A DNA stretch of 60,047 bases from a candidate division SR1 bacterium (lineage in GTDB: Bacteria; Patescibacteriota; Gracilibacteria; Absconditabacterales; Absconditicoccaceae), in assembly GCA_007115995.1 (NCBI GenBank), contig SKJI01000029.1, positions 1-60,047 on the forward strand, given 5' to 3'. The notes under the pieces were generated by a model that was not told the DNA's origin, searched no databases, and was given only the letters and a program-made list of their open reading frames with translations. The position numbers and the translations under genes are program-made. This document shows positions 33,965 to 45,560 of this stretch, piece by piece (within the stretch, counting starts at the first letter, position 1; the number at the start of each line of letters is the position of its first letter).

Positions 33965-35254
33965 ATGATAGATATAAAACAGTACCGTTTAGACAAAGAA
34001 CATTACAAACAATGAGCAAAAAGTAAATGAGTGGATGTAGATTGGGAACGTTTTGATCAACTCGATGAATCTATTAGAACACAAAAAACACAACATGAAA
34101 ATAATCTAAAAAAAAGAAATGAACTCTCACAACAGATTCATCATAAACAAAAAACAGGTAATGATACAACAGAAGAAATTAAACAAGTAAAGATGCTCAA
34201 AGCACAGATTCAAAAACAAGAAGCTACTCTTGCGCAGTTACAAGAACAACGACAAAAAATACTGCTTACTATACCAAATCCACCACTCTCTGATGTTATT
34301 ATTTGATGATCTGATAAAGACAACAAAATTATAGAAACTGTCTGATCGCTTCCAACGTTTGATTTTGAACCAAAACCTCATTGGGAGATTTTAGAAAAAA
34401 AATGATATCTTGATCAAGATAGAGCTGTTAAGTTATCATGATCGAGATTTCAAATAGTAAAATGATGACTTGCTCAGTTAGAATTTGCACTTATTCAATG
34501 GGCTATACAAAAGCTAACGGCAAAATGATTTGAATTACTCTTAGTACCACAGCTTGTACAAGGGAAAGCCCTAGAGATTACTTGATTTTTACCAAACGAT
34601 TCTACAAACTTGTATAGAGTTAATCCTGCATCAACCGTTCCACAAGAAGATCGAGAAGAAGATGATCTCTGGCTTATTTGAACTGCAGAGGTTGCACTAG
34701 TAGCACAGCATGCTGACGAACTATTTACTCAAGAAGAACTCCCAAAAAGATATGTATGATTTTCTTCGTGTTATAGGAGAGAAGCTTGAACGTACTGAAA
34801 AGATACTAAAGGACTCATCAGGTTACATCAATTTGAAAAAATTGAAATGGTTAGTTTTGTTAATCCTTGAGAGAGTGCCCTTGAACATGAATTATTACGT
34901 GAGATTGAAGAAGAAATCTATCAAGAACTTGGTATACCATATAATCGTATAGATATTTGTAGCTGAGATCTTTGAGCTCCAGCAGCCAAAAAATACGACC
35001 TTGAAGCATGGTTTCCATGAATATGACTCTTTAAAGAAGTAACAAGTACATCAAATACTACTGATTTTCAAACACGTAGAGGAAACATAAAAGTACAACA
35101 AGGAAAAGAAAAACACTACGCACACTCTCTCAACGGAACAGCAATTGCTCTTTGAAGAACACTCGCCGCAATCGTTGAAAATTATCAGACCAAAGAGTGA
35201 GATATTCGTGTACCTGACGTACTACAAGTATATATTTGAACTGATTTACTTTAA
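33965..35254 (+). CDS. serS: Seryl-tRNA synthetase, 429 aa
   Basis: Charges tRNA-Ser. ATG 33965 to TAA 35252-35254; full family length. The N-terminal long coiled coil (about 25-100) binds the tRNA arm. Class II motifs follow: GTAEVALVAQHADELF, then CYRREAGTYGKDTKGLIR (motif 2), and the motif 3 area LNGTAIALGRTLAAIVENY. Several invariant glycines are TGA. The xseB-like gene follows 15 bp later. Confidence 0.97.
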
Positions 35255-35269
35255 TATCACGACACCTTG

Positions 35270-35452
35270 ATGAGTTTTACAGACGCGTATTTACGTTTAG
35301 AACAAATCCAGCAACTTCTTCAAAATGCAGAAAATCTTCACCTTGAAGAACTTGTTGCACTACAGAAAGAAGCAACAGAGTGTTATGAACAATGCAAATG
35401 ATCACTTGAAAAACATGAAGACATATTACTAGATCACCATAAAGAAGATTAA
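35270..35452 (+). CDS. xseB: Exodeoxyribonuclease VII small subunit-like protein, 60 aa
   Basis: ATG 35270 to TAA 35450-35452. Short, helical: AYLRLEQIQQLL then a central LEELVALQKEATECYEQCK, the pattern expected of XseB (a two-helix protein that binds the large subunit). Length fits. The large subunit xseA is not adjacent; it lies at 44403. Function is inferred from size and pattern, and this family is easily confused with other small coiled coils. Confidence 0.65.
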
Positions 35453-35458
35453 ATGCTT

Positions 35459-35974
35459 TTAGCTTTCATGGAAAATAATATCTGGTCTAGCATCGATAAG
35501 ACCCATAACATACATTTTTCGTGCAACACAATGATTTATAAATCTTACTTGTTTTTTCCATAAATTCTTTTTTCTTCTCCCATCAAAAAACATACCAAGC
35601 CGATGAATAAGAGTAATCAAGCATATTCGTGTTTTCCAGAGTAGTATTATTGGTATTTGTAAAAGCAACCAAAAGACACGAAAAATAAATAAGCGAGATA
35701 CTTTTCTTGAATATTCAACCTGCATTGAAACCATTGATCAATCCTGTGATGGGAATATGTTATTTGTGATTGATTCCACTCATTCTCATACAGACTCAAT
35801 AGTATCTGCAAATGCTTCAGCAGTTTTTCAGACATTAGTGAGCGTTTTTTTTGCTTGAGGAGATAACTTTTGATCAATGATTATATGGGTGTCATGCATT
35901 GCTTGATCAAATTGTTTTTCTATTTTTTTTGAGGTACTTTGTAATTTGTTTGTTGATGATTTTTGTTTTGCCAT
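35459..35974 (-). CDS. Hypothetical membrane-associated protein, 171 aa
   Basis: Not recognised. ATG 35974 to TAA 35461-35459, convergent with xseB at 6 bp. Lys/Ser/Thr-rich helical N-terminus, then one hydrophobic segment (about 98-125: FRVFWLLLQIPIILLW) and a basic C-terminus (GRRKKNLWKKQVRF). The C-terminal half contains few TGA codons. A good promoter lies upstream. Confidence 0.75.
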
Positions 35975-36017
35975 TGTAGAGATAATATTTATAAATAAAG
36001 AATAATATCTTTAAACA

Positions 36018-36046
36018 ATTATATAAATAATCTCATAAATTTGCAA
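36018..36046 (-). promoter_or_regulatory. Promoter of the 171-aa gene
   Basis: On the minus strand TTGCAA, 17-bp spacer, perfect TATAAT, 43 bp before ATG 35974. Confidence 0.55.
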
Positions 36047-36068
36047 ATTTTTAGTTTCATTTATTCCT

Positions 36069-36896
36069 ATGGTTGCATTTTCAGTTTTTTGAGTATCAGT
36101 ATATCGATATTGAATATTTTACTTGATAACATTTCTTTATTGATATCGATTTTTGTGATTACTTTGATCAGTATGATGCTTTAAAAAATTTCCATGAGTG
36201 CAGCATATTCTTACTAATGGCAAAGATGATTTTATCCTTGGAGCAGTCTTATGAGTGCTACTCTGATGAAGATTGTGACATGTGTTCTTTTATGAGTGGT
36301 CATATTATGCAACTAATCTATTAGATATATTACGTTTTGATCAATGATGAATGAGCTTTGTATGATGAGTCCTTGGGGTATCTCTCTTTCTTTTATATTT
36401 AATGATAAGGAAGAAAATAACGTGAACTGAATTAAAAGTATTATGAGATATTGTTTTATGTATTGTTCCAGTATGAATCTTACTTTGAAGAATATGAAAC
36501 TTTCTCAATCAAGAATTACGATGAAAACCAATACATGAGATTGCTCCATCACAAGCTCATATACTTCAAACTTTATGATTAACAACAACCTATGAGTCAG
36601 TTGATGACCAATTGAGAGTAAATACCAATATAATCCAAGCAATACTCGAATGAGCTTTACTCCTTATAACAAATAATGTTATTGCATGGAAGATGATTAA
36701 AAAATCATTACGAACACCATGAACAATTACATGAGTGTTTCTTATAGTATATTGAATCGTTAGATTTTTTATTGAATGGTTCAAAGATCTACCAGCACAC
36801 GAAATATATGGGATATTTTCAATTTCTCAGTATATGATGATACGATTTCTTATAGCGTGATGCGTTATTTTACTTACTTCATATTCTGATAAATAA
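36069..36896 (+). CDS. lgt: Prolipoprotein diacylglyceryl transferase Lgt, 275 aa
   Basis: Transfers diacylglycerol to the lipobox Cys of prolipoproteins in the cytoplasmic membrane. ATG 36069 to TAA 36894-36896. Seven or so membrane helices. Family signatures: GGRLGHVFFYEW, GGMSFVGG, GRIGNFLNQELRGKP (the strongest Lgt motif) and YGIVRFFIEWFKD near the end. It shares one base with the next start (TAATG), so the two are translationally coupled. Relevant substrate in this window: the lipoprotein at 25728. Confidence 0.95.
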
Positions 36897-37642
36897 TGTC
36901 ACTACTTCTCTTATCATTTACTGCATGAGTACTTACTGTCTTAGCACCGTGTGTTCTCCCTATTTTGCCAGTTATATTATGATGATCGACAATAAATTGA
37001 CGTTCTTCATCTCCATTTCGTATTATAGCTGCCTTTGCAATCTCAGTTATTGTCTTCACACTTATACTCAAAGTACTTATGAATAGATGGTGAATACAGC
37101 ATTATGAGATTATTAGCTATGCTGCATGGATCTTGATATGATTTGGTCTTGTATTACTTTTCCCAGCAATATGGCAATGGGTGATGCAAAAAACATGAAT
37201 TGAGCACATAATACTTCAATCACAATGACTACAAGAAAAAACCAAAAACTGAGTACGATCAGATATTCTCCTGTGAGCAACTTTATGACCTGTTTTAAAT
37301 AGTTGTTCCCCAACGTTTGCATTGATTATTTTTACAATCTTACCATGATCAATATGGGCATGATTTTTCAATATCTTAGCATATACACTCTGATTAAGCT
37401 TGATGTTATTACTCATAGCTCGATGATGACATACCTTTACCAGAAAAATAGCACGAGCGAGTAATCCGCACTGATGGTTTAGAAAATTGATTGCATTACT
37501 TATTATGTTTGTTTGAATAGCAATTCTCTTTTGACGAGATAAGGTAGTAGAAAGACAACTTGCACAACGAGAGTTTATGCAAAGCATTACTCGTTGGGAA
37601 ATAGAAAGGAGGTTAGAACGGCAAGAGCGTCAATTAGAGTAG
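36896..37642 (+). CDS. CcdA/DsbD-like thiol-disulfide transmembrane protein, 248 aa
   Basis: Moves reducing equivalents across the membrane. ATG 36896 to TAG 37640-37642. Six predicted helices; redox cysteines in the hallmark positions LAPCVLPILP near residue 18 and LGPVLNSCSPTFALI in the second half. No fused thioredoxin or periplasmic domain. Coupled to lgt. The last 9 bp overlap the end of ruvB on the other strand. Confidence 0.9.
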
Positions 37643-38581
37643 TTTTCTTCATCTTGGAGTTTTTTCGATTTTACCAAGGGCAAAGAGTAAAGGTTCAATA
37701 TCCTTTTCTATAGCTTTTTCGTTCATACCCAATAATGCAGCAAGTGTTCATAATCATACAGGATGTGTTCAATACGTTTCCAAGATTGATAAATAACGAA
37801 CATGAATAGCTTGTAGTCATCACTCATTGATATTATTCCCAGAAAAAAATCATTGTCGTAGTTCATGAGAAATCGTGCGATCTCAATCTCAATGAACAAT
37901 ACAGTAGTCTCTTAGCTGAATAATTAGCGTAGTAATCTCTCTAGGAGTTGAAGAGACATGCTGCGCTATAAGATCAATAATGGTGTTATCAGTATATGTA
38001 AGTCAATTAACTGTAAGATAACGGTGAATAATTGCTTTTTTTTCTTCAAGTGTATACGGAAGGAGATGAAATGTATAGACAAATCTATTTTTTAATGGCT
38101 CACTTAATGATTCACTTTTTGTTGTCGCTCAAATCAAGGTAAATGGTTCTATTGGTAGTCTCACATGATGTCAATCTGGCATCACCATATCTATACAATT
38201 ATCCTCCATAGCAATGTAGAGGACTTCTTGAAGTGCAGGCTTTAATCTATGTATTTCATCGATAAATAAAATATCGGAAGACTTAAGGGTGTTGAGTAAC
38301 GAGACTAGATCGGAAGGCTTAGTAAGAGCATATCAGGTAACAGTGTGTGTTGTAGTTTGTAAAGTGGCTCAGAGTATTGTAGCTAATGTTGTTTTTCAGT
38401 ATCAGCTTTGACCACAAAAGAGAATATGTCACAAAGCATGGCCATTTATTGATGCACTCTGAATGGCTGTATTGAGTGTCTGTTTGATTGCATCTTGACC
38501 AATAAAATCATTAAAATTACTTGGCCTTTGTGTATACGAATCAGTAAATGTCTGTCATAATCATATTGATTGTTTTATCAT
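37634..38581 (-). CDS. ruvB: Holliday junction branch migration helicase RuvB, 315 aa
   Basis: AAA+ motor of the RuvABC resolvasome. ATG 38581 to TAA 37636-37634. [11 protein letters not shown] opens the ATPase; Walker A GQSGYGKT at 57-64; Walker [11 protein letters not shown]; sensor 1 LIGATTKSE; arginine-finger region LSEPLKNRF; the C-terminal winged helix ends in the typical EKTPRGRKLL. Slightly shorter than usual. ruvA and ruvC are not in the window. Confidence 0.95.
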
Positions 38582-38707
38582 CTGATAGATCTACCTATTA
38601 AATTCTTTATTGTTTTATAATGTAGTGGAGTATAGTAGAAAGACAAGAGTAAATATTTATTACTCAGCGCTTCTTAGAGTTTCAATAATACAGAAATCTT
38701 TATCAAA

Positions 38708-38738
38708 CTCTTGCAAAGAGCTTATAAAATGCTATTAT
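38708..38738 (+). promoter_or_regulatory. hrcA promoter with overlapping palindrome (possible HrcA operator)
   Basis: Promoter TTGCAA (38711-38716), 16 bp, TATTAT (38733-38738). The -35 box is centred in the inverted repeat CTCTT-GCA-AAGAG (38708-38720). HrcA proteins usually repress their own operon through CIRCE; no full CIRCE is present. A degenerate pair ACTC/GAGT with 11-bp spacing lies at 38657-38685. Autoregulation is inference. Confidence 0.4.
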
Positions 38739-38745
38739 ATAAACA

Positions 38746-39429
38746 ATGAAAGAAGATAAACTAAAAAAACTCTTATGAATTGTTATTGAACATTATATCG
38801 ATAAATGAGAACCTATTTGATCGAAATTTTTGCATACACTCGATAGTACAGATTATGCACCTTCTACACTAAGAAAGTATCTTAATCTGCTAGAGCAAGA
38901 ATGATTACTCTATCAACCTTATAATAGTGCTTGAAGAGTCCCTACAAAAGAATGATTATCTAACTATATAGATTCAATTCTGCTCGTCTCACAAGAATGA
39001 AACGAACAATTTGACGAGATGGCATTTGATGTTGATTATGCTAGAAATGATTTAAGGTCTATTGTAGAGACCTTATGAGAATGGATGGATTGAGCAGTAG
39101 TATGATTTCTTAAAGAAGACGAGTATTACTATCTTTGAATCAACAACTTATTAAAAGAAAATCTTTTATCTGATGTTGAAACAACCAAATATCTCATTGA
39201 TTTTATTGAGCATAAGCACATTATTCCTGAATTAGACACAAAAATGCTCAAACATTGAAAAATCTATTATTCATTTATAGAAAGTGATGAAAAGTTGATA
39301 TCAGCCTTATATACAAAAATTTTAGTAAACTCATATGATGCAATGCTTTGTGTATTATGACCATCCAGAGTTGATCATAAAAAAAACGTAACGATACTCA
39401 AAAAATTTATGAACTCATTTTTATGATAA
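38746..39429 (+). CDS. hrcA: Heat-inducible transcription repressor HrcA-like, 227 aa
   Basis: DNA-binding repressor of heat-shock genes. ATG 38746 to TAA 39427-39429. The N-terminal winged helix is typical: YIDKGEPIGSKFL, APSTLRKYLNLLEQEGLLY, NSAGRVPTKEGL. The rest (about 100-227) is shorter than the usual HrcA dimerisation/inserted domains (families normally about 340 aa), so this is a reduced form. No groES/groEL, dnaK or recognisable grpE follows, only a 176-aa unknown. Confidence 0.85.
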
Positions 39430-39443
39430 TTGATTAAGAAACT

Positions 39444-39974
39444 ATGGAATCAATAAAAAACAGTAAGAATATTGAATCTTCAAAAGATACTCTACAGCAA
39501 GAAACCAAAAAATATCTTGATAACTTATTAAGAGATCTGCTGAAAGAGCAAAATATTCTTGCTCAGTCTCCTGAACAAACAAATGAAAACATAAGCGATT
39601 TGCTCGATCTCCTTGTATGAAAAATTAAACATAATGTAGAACTTACATTTGCAGTCAAAAAAGAATTTACTTTGCTTATTGAAAAAATTGCTACATGAGC
39701 AGAAAAAACTAAGAACAAATCAATTGAAAATCCTTCATGAAATAATGAAATCGAAAAACAATTGTCATGACTACTTAATAATGTTGTTGCAACGCTTTAT
39801 AATGCATGAAGAAGCTACTATCAAAAACTCCTCGAAGAGCATGCAGCTGTAAACAAACATGCGGCAGCAGAGTATGTCCAAGGGCCATTACTTAATCAAA
39901 CCACTAAGTTTCTCTGACCAGTTTTATGATCTTTTGTTCAATACCTTCGCAATAAAGATGCGAACACAAACTAA
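39444..39974 (+). CDS. Hypothetical helical protein downstream of hrcA, 176 aa
   Basis: ATG 39444 to TAA 39972-39974, 14 bp after hrcA. Lys/Glu/Asn-rich, predicted coiled coil in the first 70 residues, and a weakly hydrophobic C-terminal part (QTTKFLGPVLGSFVQYL). Position suggests grpE, but I cannot find the GrpE beta-domain signature, so I leave it unnamed. Confidence 0.75.
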
Positions 39975-39995
39975 TTTTATTTTTTGCTTATCTAC

Positions 39996-40481
39996 ATGGT
40001 TGACAAAATCCAAAGTGCTTGAGGAATTGTTTATTATATAGACAATGATACTCCTAAATATCTCCTTATAAAAAGACATGCTCTGTCCAAAAAAGTCGAA
40101 CGAATAGCACCAAAATGAAAAATCAATCCTTGAGAAACCAAAGAACAAGCTGCAATGAGAGAAGTTAGTGAAGAAACGTGATTGGATGCTCAGCATTTAC
40201 AAATCAAGGATAAGATCGACACACTCTCTCTGCAGTTATACAATAATCAGTGAGAACTCTGAATAGACAAAGATATAACGTTTTTTCTTATGCACTATAC
40301 AGGAGATAGAGACAATGTAACAATCCAAAAAAATGAGTGATTTTTATGAATGTACAAATGGGCCACTATCAGAGAGGTTATTGGCCTAGTGTTATATAAA
40401 GATCTGAGAGAAATTTATAGAACTGCGCATAATAAGATCTCTACCATAGCAGTCAAAGATAAATTTTTAGAAAGTTTTTAA
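39996..40481 (+). CDS. Nudix hydrolase, 161 aa
   Basis: Hydrolyses a nucleoside diphosphate linked to another moiety; substrate unknown. ATG 39996 to TAA 40479-40481. Complete Nudix box at residues 41-63 (G-x5-E-x7-REVSEE-x-GL, with G41, E47, R55, E56, E59, E60, G62); three glycines, including G46 and G62, are TGA. Preceded by the typical GGIVYY strand. 21 bp after the 176-aa gene, 8 bp before the next, so part of an operon. Confidence 0.95.
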
Positions 40482-40489
40482 GCGATATT

Positions 40490-41182
40490 ATGATAGAATT
40501 ACGTTATCACGGACACTCATTTATAGAAATTATTGCACAGGATTGTAGAATCTATATAGATCCATTTATTACCAATAATCCGAAATGTTCCCTCTCATTT
40601 GACGATGCTTGCAACAATAAGCCAAATTATATTATCGTGACACACTGACATGAAGATCATGTATGAGATACTATTAATCTTTGTAAAAACACATGAGCAC
40701 AACTCATCACTACGTATGAGATAGCGTTATGGGCAAAAGATCAATGAGTCCAAGAGATCTCTGAACAATGAATATGATGAGTTGTTTCATATACAGATTA
40801 TCTGCGCGTTAAATTCACAGCAGCACTCCATAGTTGATGATCAATGATCCCATGATCAACTGCTGCCTGAGTCTTAGTATATCTAGATGAGCATACTATT
40901 TTTCACGCAGGAGACAGCTGACTCACTGTTGAGTATAAACTACTCTGAGAGTACGAAACACTGAGTTGTGCTTTTCTTCCTATATGAGATAGATATACTA
41001 TGTGAGTTACTGACGCTGTGAGAGCAGCATCAATGCTCAAATCACAGTATATAGTACCAATTCACTATAATACATGGCCCGACATTACAGCTGATCCAGT
41101 AGCCTTTGCAAGAGAAGTTATGCTCAATAACTATTGAGTTCCTAAAGTGTTATCACCTTGACAGTTACTTGTCTTGGAATAG
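40490..41182 (+). CDS. Metallo-beta-lactamase-fold hydrolase (UPF0173-like), 230 aa
   Basis: Predicted metal-dependent hydrolase. ATG 40490 to TAG 41180-41182. N-terminal YHGHSFIEI; metal motif THGHEDHVGD at 51-60 (HxHxDH); further ligands in FTAALHSGG, FHAGDSG and IVPIHYNTWP. The whole order matches the UPF0173/UlaG-like family. Substrate unknown. Confidence 0.93.
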
Positions 41183-41203
41183 TTTATTTCTTACTGTTCA
41201 TTT

Positions 41204-41731
41204 ATGAAACGAAAATGATACTCTGCTTCAAATGGTCTCCAAAACAAAAATACATCAGTAGATGTACAATCAACACGCCAAGAAAGCGATAAAATAGAAG
41301 CATTACAGACATGATATACAAATAGAATAAAAAAACTCCCAATGAATATTATAGAATTTTTCATTTGAGTGTGATTACTTTTATTCTCACGATCGTATAT
41401 TCAAAATAATCCTGCAGAAAGATTATCATTATTTAACTGAATTGAAAGTGTTATGCAAAATATTCAAATTAAATATCTTCAACGAACAAGATGAACATGA
41501 AGTGAGATCTTACAACAAAGACAACTGGTACAAACATTTGATTCTATTATTTCAACTGCTGAAAATTTTGTTTGATGTTTAGAAGAAAGAGATATTAGTA
41601 GAATTCGTCGTGCAAGAGATAGCTTGCAAGCACTCACTGTTGAAGAATTTACTGTCCAGCAACAATCATATACGACAGTAGCAAATATTTATTACACAAA
41701 AATTCAGGAAGAATGCATTATCCACAACTAA
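41204..41731 (+). CDS. Hypothetical single-pass membrane protein, 175 aa
   Basis: ATG 41204 to TAA 41729-41731. A Lys/Gln/Ser-rich cytoplasmic head, one membrane segment at about residues 47-60 (IIEFFIGVGLLLF), then a helical extracytoplasmic part. Resembles LemA-like topology only superficially. Its last 19 bp overlap cysS, so it is probably translationally coupled to it. Confidence 0.75.
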
Positions 41732-43200
41732 CACTCTATAATACAGCTACACAAAAGAAAGAACGTTTTGTCCCAATAAAAAAAAATGAAGTTCGTGTAT
41801 ACAGTTGTTGACCAACAGTATACTCTAGACAACATTTATGAAATCTTAGAGCTGCATTTTATGTTGATTTTTTAAGACGTGTCTTACATCATATATGCTG
41901 ATATGAGGTTATGCATGTTATGAATGTTACAGATGTATGACATTTAACGGGAGATAATGAGTGAGATGCTAGTCAATGAGAAGATCGTATGGAAAAATGA
42001 GCACGTTTAGAATGAGTAAGCGCACGGGATGTCGCAAAAAAATATGCATGATTATACTATAAAGATCTTGATCTACTACATATTACTACAACAACTAAAC
42101 AAGAAGATCGATCGAGCAATGCTATTCTTATGACCTATGCGACAGAACATATTCAGGAACAAATTACTATGATAAAAAAATTTGAGGAACAATGACTCAC
42201 TTATATTATACCAAGTGATGGTGTCTATATGGATACATCACGCATAGAAAATTATGGCTGTTTGTTGTGTGAAGAGCACCTCGATGGAATTCACCAATGA
42301 GCAAGAATCAAATGAACTGAAAAGAAAAATCCAACCGACTTCGCATTATGGAAATTTAATCTGACTGGGAAGAAAAGAGATATGGAACGAGAAAGTCCAC
42401 GATGAGTTTGATTTCCTTGACGACACATAGAGTGTAGTGCAATGGCAATTGCATATTTAGGTGAACAGTTTGATATACATACATGATGAATGGAACATAT
42501 TCCTGTTCATCATACAAATGAAATTGCTCAATCTGAGGCATTTACTTCAACATCACCACGAGTTAAGTACTGGTTTCATTACCAATGGTTGATGATGAAT
42601 AATCAAAAGATTGCAAAGTCTACTGGTAATATAGCTCTTATGGATGATGTTATTGAACGTTGATATACTTGAGAGGATATGAGATTTTTCTATCTTCAAG
42701 CACAATATAGATCGTTTCATGATTTTACACGAGAAAGACTTGATGCCGCAGCAAAAGCAAGAAAATGACTCATCAAAAAAATCGTTGATTATTATCGTAC
42801 TGAGCAAACACCTTGTGTCTTTGATACAAATATGACCGTGCAAACAAATAAATACTATCAACACTTAGTCACAATACTCTGTGATGATCTTGCAACGCCA
42901 CAACTTTTGAGTGAGATATTTGATCGTATTAAAAACAATCCAAACAAAGAATGTATTGAAGCAATACTTACACTAGATATGAGTCTTTTTAGTTGTGGAA
43001 TCATTGAAGGAGTCAAAAAATGACTACAAGTAAATCCTGTATCAATTCCTGAAGAGATAGAACTGCTTGCACAAAAACGTCTTACAGCAAAAAATAACAA
43101 AGATTACGCGCTCGCAGATAGATTAAGAGAAGAAGCAAAAAAGCAATGATGGCTACTGATAGATACACCATCATGACAGTCTATAGAACCTCTATGCTAA
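41713..43200 (+). CDS. cysS: Cysteinyl-tRNA synthetase, 495 aa
   Basis: Charges tRNA-Cys. ATG 41713 to TAA 43198-43200. VYSCGPTVY (zinc Cys; the Gly is TGA), HIGH-type motif HLGN from residue 41, GFPGRHIECSAM, the zinc-binding HTGGMEHIPVHHTNEIAQ block and the KMSKS equivalent KIAKS at 299-303, then the DALR tRNA-binding region (EFLADRL-like YALADRLREEAKKQG). Full length. Confidence 0.97.
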
Positions 43201-43250
43201 ATACTTTTGAGTACATAATACAATACTCTATGCTTATTAGAGCAGGTATT

Positions 43251-44291
43251 TTACTGATAATCAGCATCTCATGCTCCTTCTTCAGGAAGGGGAGCAAAAA
43301 AATTTTGATAAATTGTTCTCCATGTTATAGTATGCTGTGGAATTTCATTCTGTCATGACTGAAAGAGTCAAACAAGTTGAGACCAAATTGATTGGTTACG
43401 ATAACGAATGTTTACAGTGATTTCCATATTTCCTCAAGTATGATACAAGATTCAAGTAAGCTCTAAAGTATTTCTTTGTGGAAAATGAAACGTTCATGTA
43501 AACTGCTTTATTGATCATAATCAAAGATCATCTCATAAAATAAGCAGAGTTCAAACATCATTATTGATATACTGCAATGATCACGTAAAATTATAAAATG
43601 GTACAGTAAATCATCAAGATAGAACATCAGTAGCTATGTTGTATGTTCAACTAAAATCAAAACTTGTTCATTGAATTTCAATATATTGTTCATCACGTGT
43701 GAGTTCCAATAAGCGTATATTTTTTGTAGATTGTTCTATCATTGCCATTGGAGAGAGCAGGCTCTCTTCTATCTTTATGGTTCTTCCTAAAAAGCTATTA
43801 AGTAATCATTGCCAGAGCAGTACTGTATCAATTACTTCTAAAGGTTGATGAACAGAAAATGTATCAATTGTTACATACACATCATTATCCTTATAATGGC
43901 TACTTATTGAGATATCACTTAATAATCAATAATTGAGGATATTATGAGTAAATTGCTCGTGAAAGAGAGCAATCTGATGTATTCATTGTTCTCGATACTC
44001 GCTATAATCCAAATGAAAATTTCAATTATATGTGAGTGTAAGAGTATTATTTGTATCCGACAGTACTCAATCTTTTCATAAAAACAATCAGTCTATTGTT
44101 GCATCTATATAAAGAGTTTTATTTTTTTCATGTCATAATTCATAAAAGAAACGTAGAAAAGAGTTTGATTGAAGACGAGGAGTTCATAGCAATGAAATTG
44201 TTGTATCTAGTTGAAAAGAGTATACTCATAGAGTTATAAGTATAAGAATAATGAGTACTCATAGTAACGTTTTTTGGCGTTTGGAGTTCAT
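43251..44291 (-). CDS. Hypothetical membrane-anchored, beta-rich protein, 346 aa
   Basis: Unrecognised. ATG 44291 to TAA 43253-43251. A basic start (MNSKRQK), one membrane helix (about 9-25, LLGVLIILILITLGV), then an exported region of about 320 residues, beta-rich in composition with many Thr/Asn and Gly. Convergent with cysS and divergent from xseA. It could be a surface protein held by its N-terminal anchor. Confidence 0.8.
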
Positions 44292-44315
44292 GAGTATAAA
44301 ATGCAAAATGATTAT

Positions 44316-44345
44316 ATTAAATAAGAGCGTAATGATAAGTGTCAA
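44316..44345 (-). promoter_or_regulatory. Candidate promoter of the 346-aa gene
   Basis: On the minus strand TTGACA, 18-bp spacer, TTTAAT, 25 bp before ATG 44291. Confidence 0.45.
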
Positions 44346-44366
44346 CAATGCAAGTCTATTATTCTC

Positions 44367-44394
44367 TTGCAAGAAAACAACTCTTCAATACAGT
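44367..44394 (+). promoter_or_regulatory. Candidate promoter of xseA
   Basis: TTGCAA, 16-bp spacer, TACAGT; only 8 bp from ATG 44403, so the message would be nearly leaderless. Confidence 0.4.
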
Positions 44395-44402
44395 AAATTA
44401 AT

Positions 44403-45527
44403 ATGGAAAAGTCAACAATATATTCATTATCAGCGCTTGCAAATATTATTGAATGATCAATTCATCAGCTATTTGATGATTTTTTATTTTGGGTGAAAGC
44501 TGATCTTTGATCGATTAAGCCATATAAGAATAGATATTACCTCGATCTCTTTGAGTATGATTGATTATGAGCAGTCAAAACAAAAATAACGTGAATTATA
44601 CGAAAGAGCAAAATTCTTGATACGTTTTTAGATAATACTAATAACACGCTTCATACTATTACTTGAAAAGAAATACTTATACAGTGATATGTCTCATATA
44701 GTGTACAATGGTGACTGAGTATTTCTATTATATGATTCTCAAAACAGTATGAACAATGAGTACAACAAAACGCCTTACAAGATCTAGTAACAACCCTCAA
44801 GAAAAAAAATCTCTACCAAGCTAATAAGATAAAAACACTTCCGCTCTTGCCGAAAAATATCGCACTAATTTCATCTGAAACATCTCAATGATTAAAGGAT
44901 TTCATGAGTATTCTCAAAGATTATCCATATCCAATAGTTCCAACCTTATTTTCAGCATATGTTGAGGGTGACAAAGCAATAAATTCTGTTGCAAATGCAC
45001 TTGAAACCATTGAACAGCAGCAAACAGCAACTGAATGCTTTGATTGTGTAATTATATTGAGATGATGAGGCTGATCTGAATGATTTATGCGACAAAATAA
45101 TGAAAAAATAGTCTATAAAGTTGCCCAAGCTTCACTACCAGTGATTGTCGCAATATGACATACAAATGACAGGTCCCTCCTTGATGAAATAGCGTATAGA
45201 TCTTGTAAAACTCCAAGTGAGGCAGCTACAATGCTTCTTGAAAAGTACTCATATATAGAGCAAAAATTACTAAACATCCATACAAGTATTGGAAATTTAG
45301 TAAGAGAGCACTATACTAGATTACAACATAATGTAGAAAAATTTTACACTCTTATCAAAACAGTATCAATTGATAATATTCTTGCTCTATGATATGCATT
45401 ACTCAAAAAGGAAGAAACGATACTTTGAAGAAAGGCATTAAAGAATCTAAAAAAATGAGAACAAATACAAGTTGAAACAACGGACAAGATTTATACAGTC
45501 ACGATCGTTTCTCAAGAAGAGAAATAA
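44403..45527 (+). CDS. xseA: Exodeoxyribonuclease VII large subunit, 374 aa
   Basis: Single-strand-specific DNase subunit. ATG 44403 to TAA 45525-45527. The N-terminal OB-fold ends near residue 125; the catalytic block contains PKNIALISSETSQGLKDF, VIILRGGGGSEGFM (conserved RGGG) and VAIGHTNDRSLLDEIA with TPSEAA, followed by a shortened coiled coil and a C-terminal GYALLKKEETILGR segment. The partner xseB-like gene is 9 kb upstream. Confidence 0.93.
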
Positions 45528-45560
45528 GTATGCATTTTCTTTATTCTAATACTATAAAGC

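Noticed and set aside
39444-39974. grpE next to hrcA
   Set aside because: Position fits, but no GrpE signature is visible in the translation, so no symbol was given.
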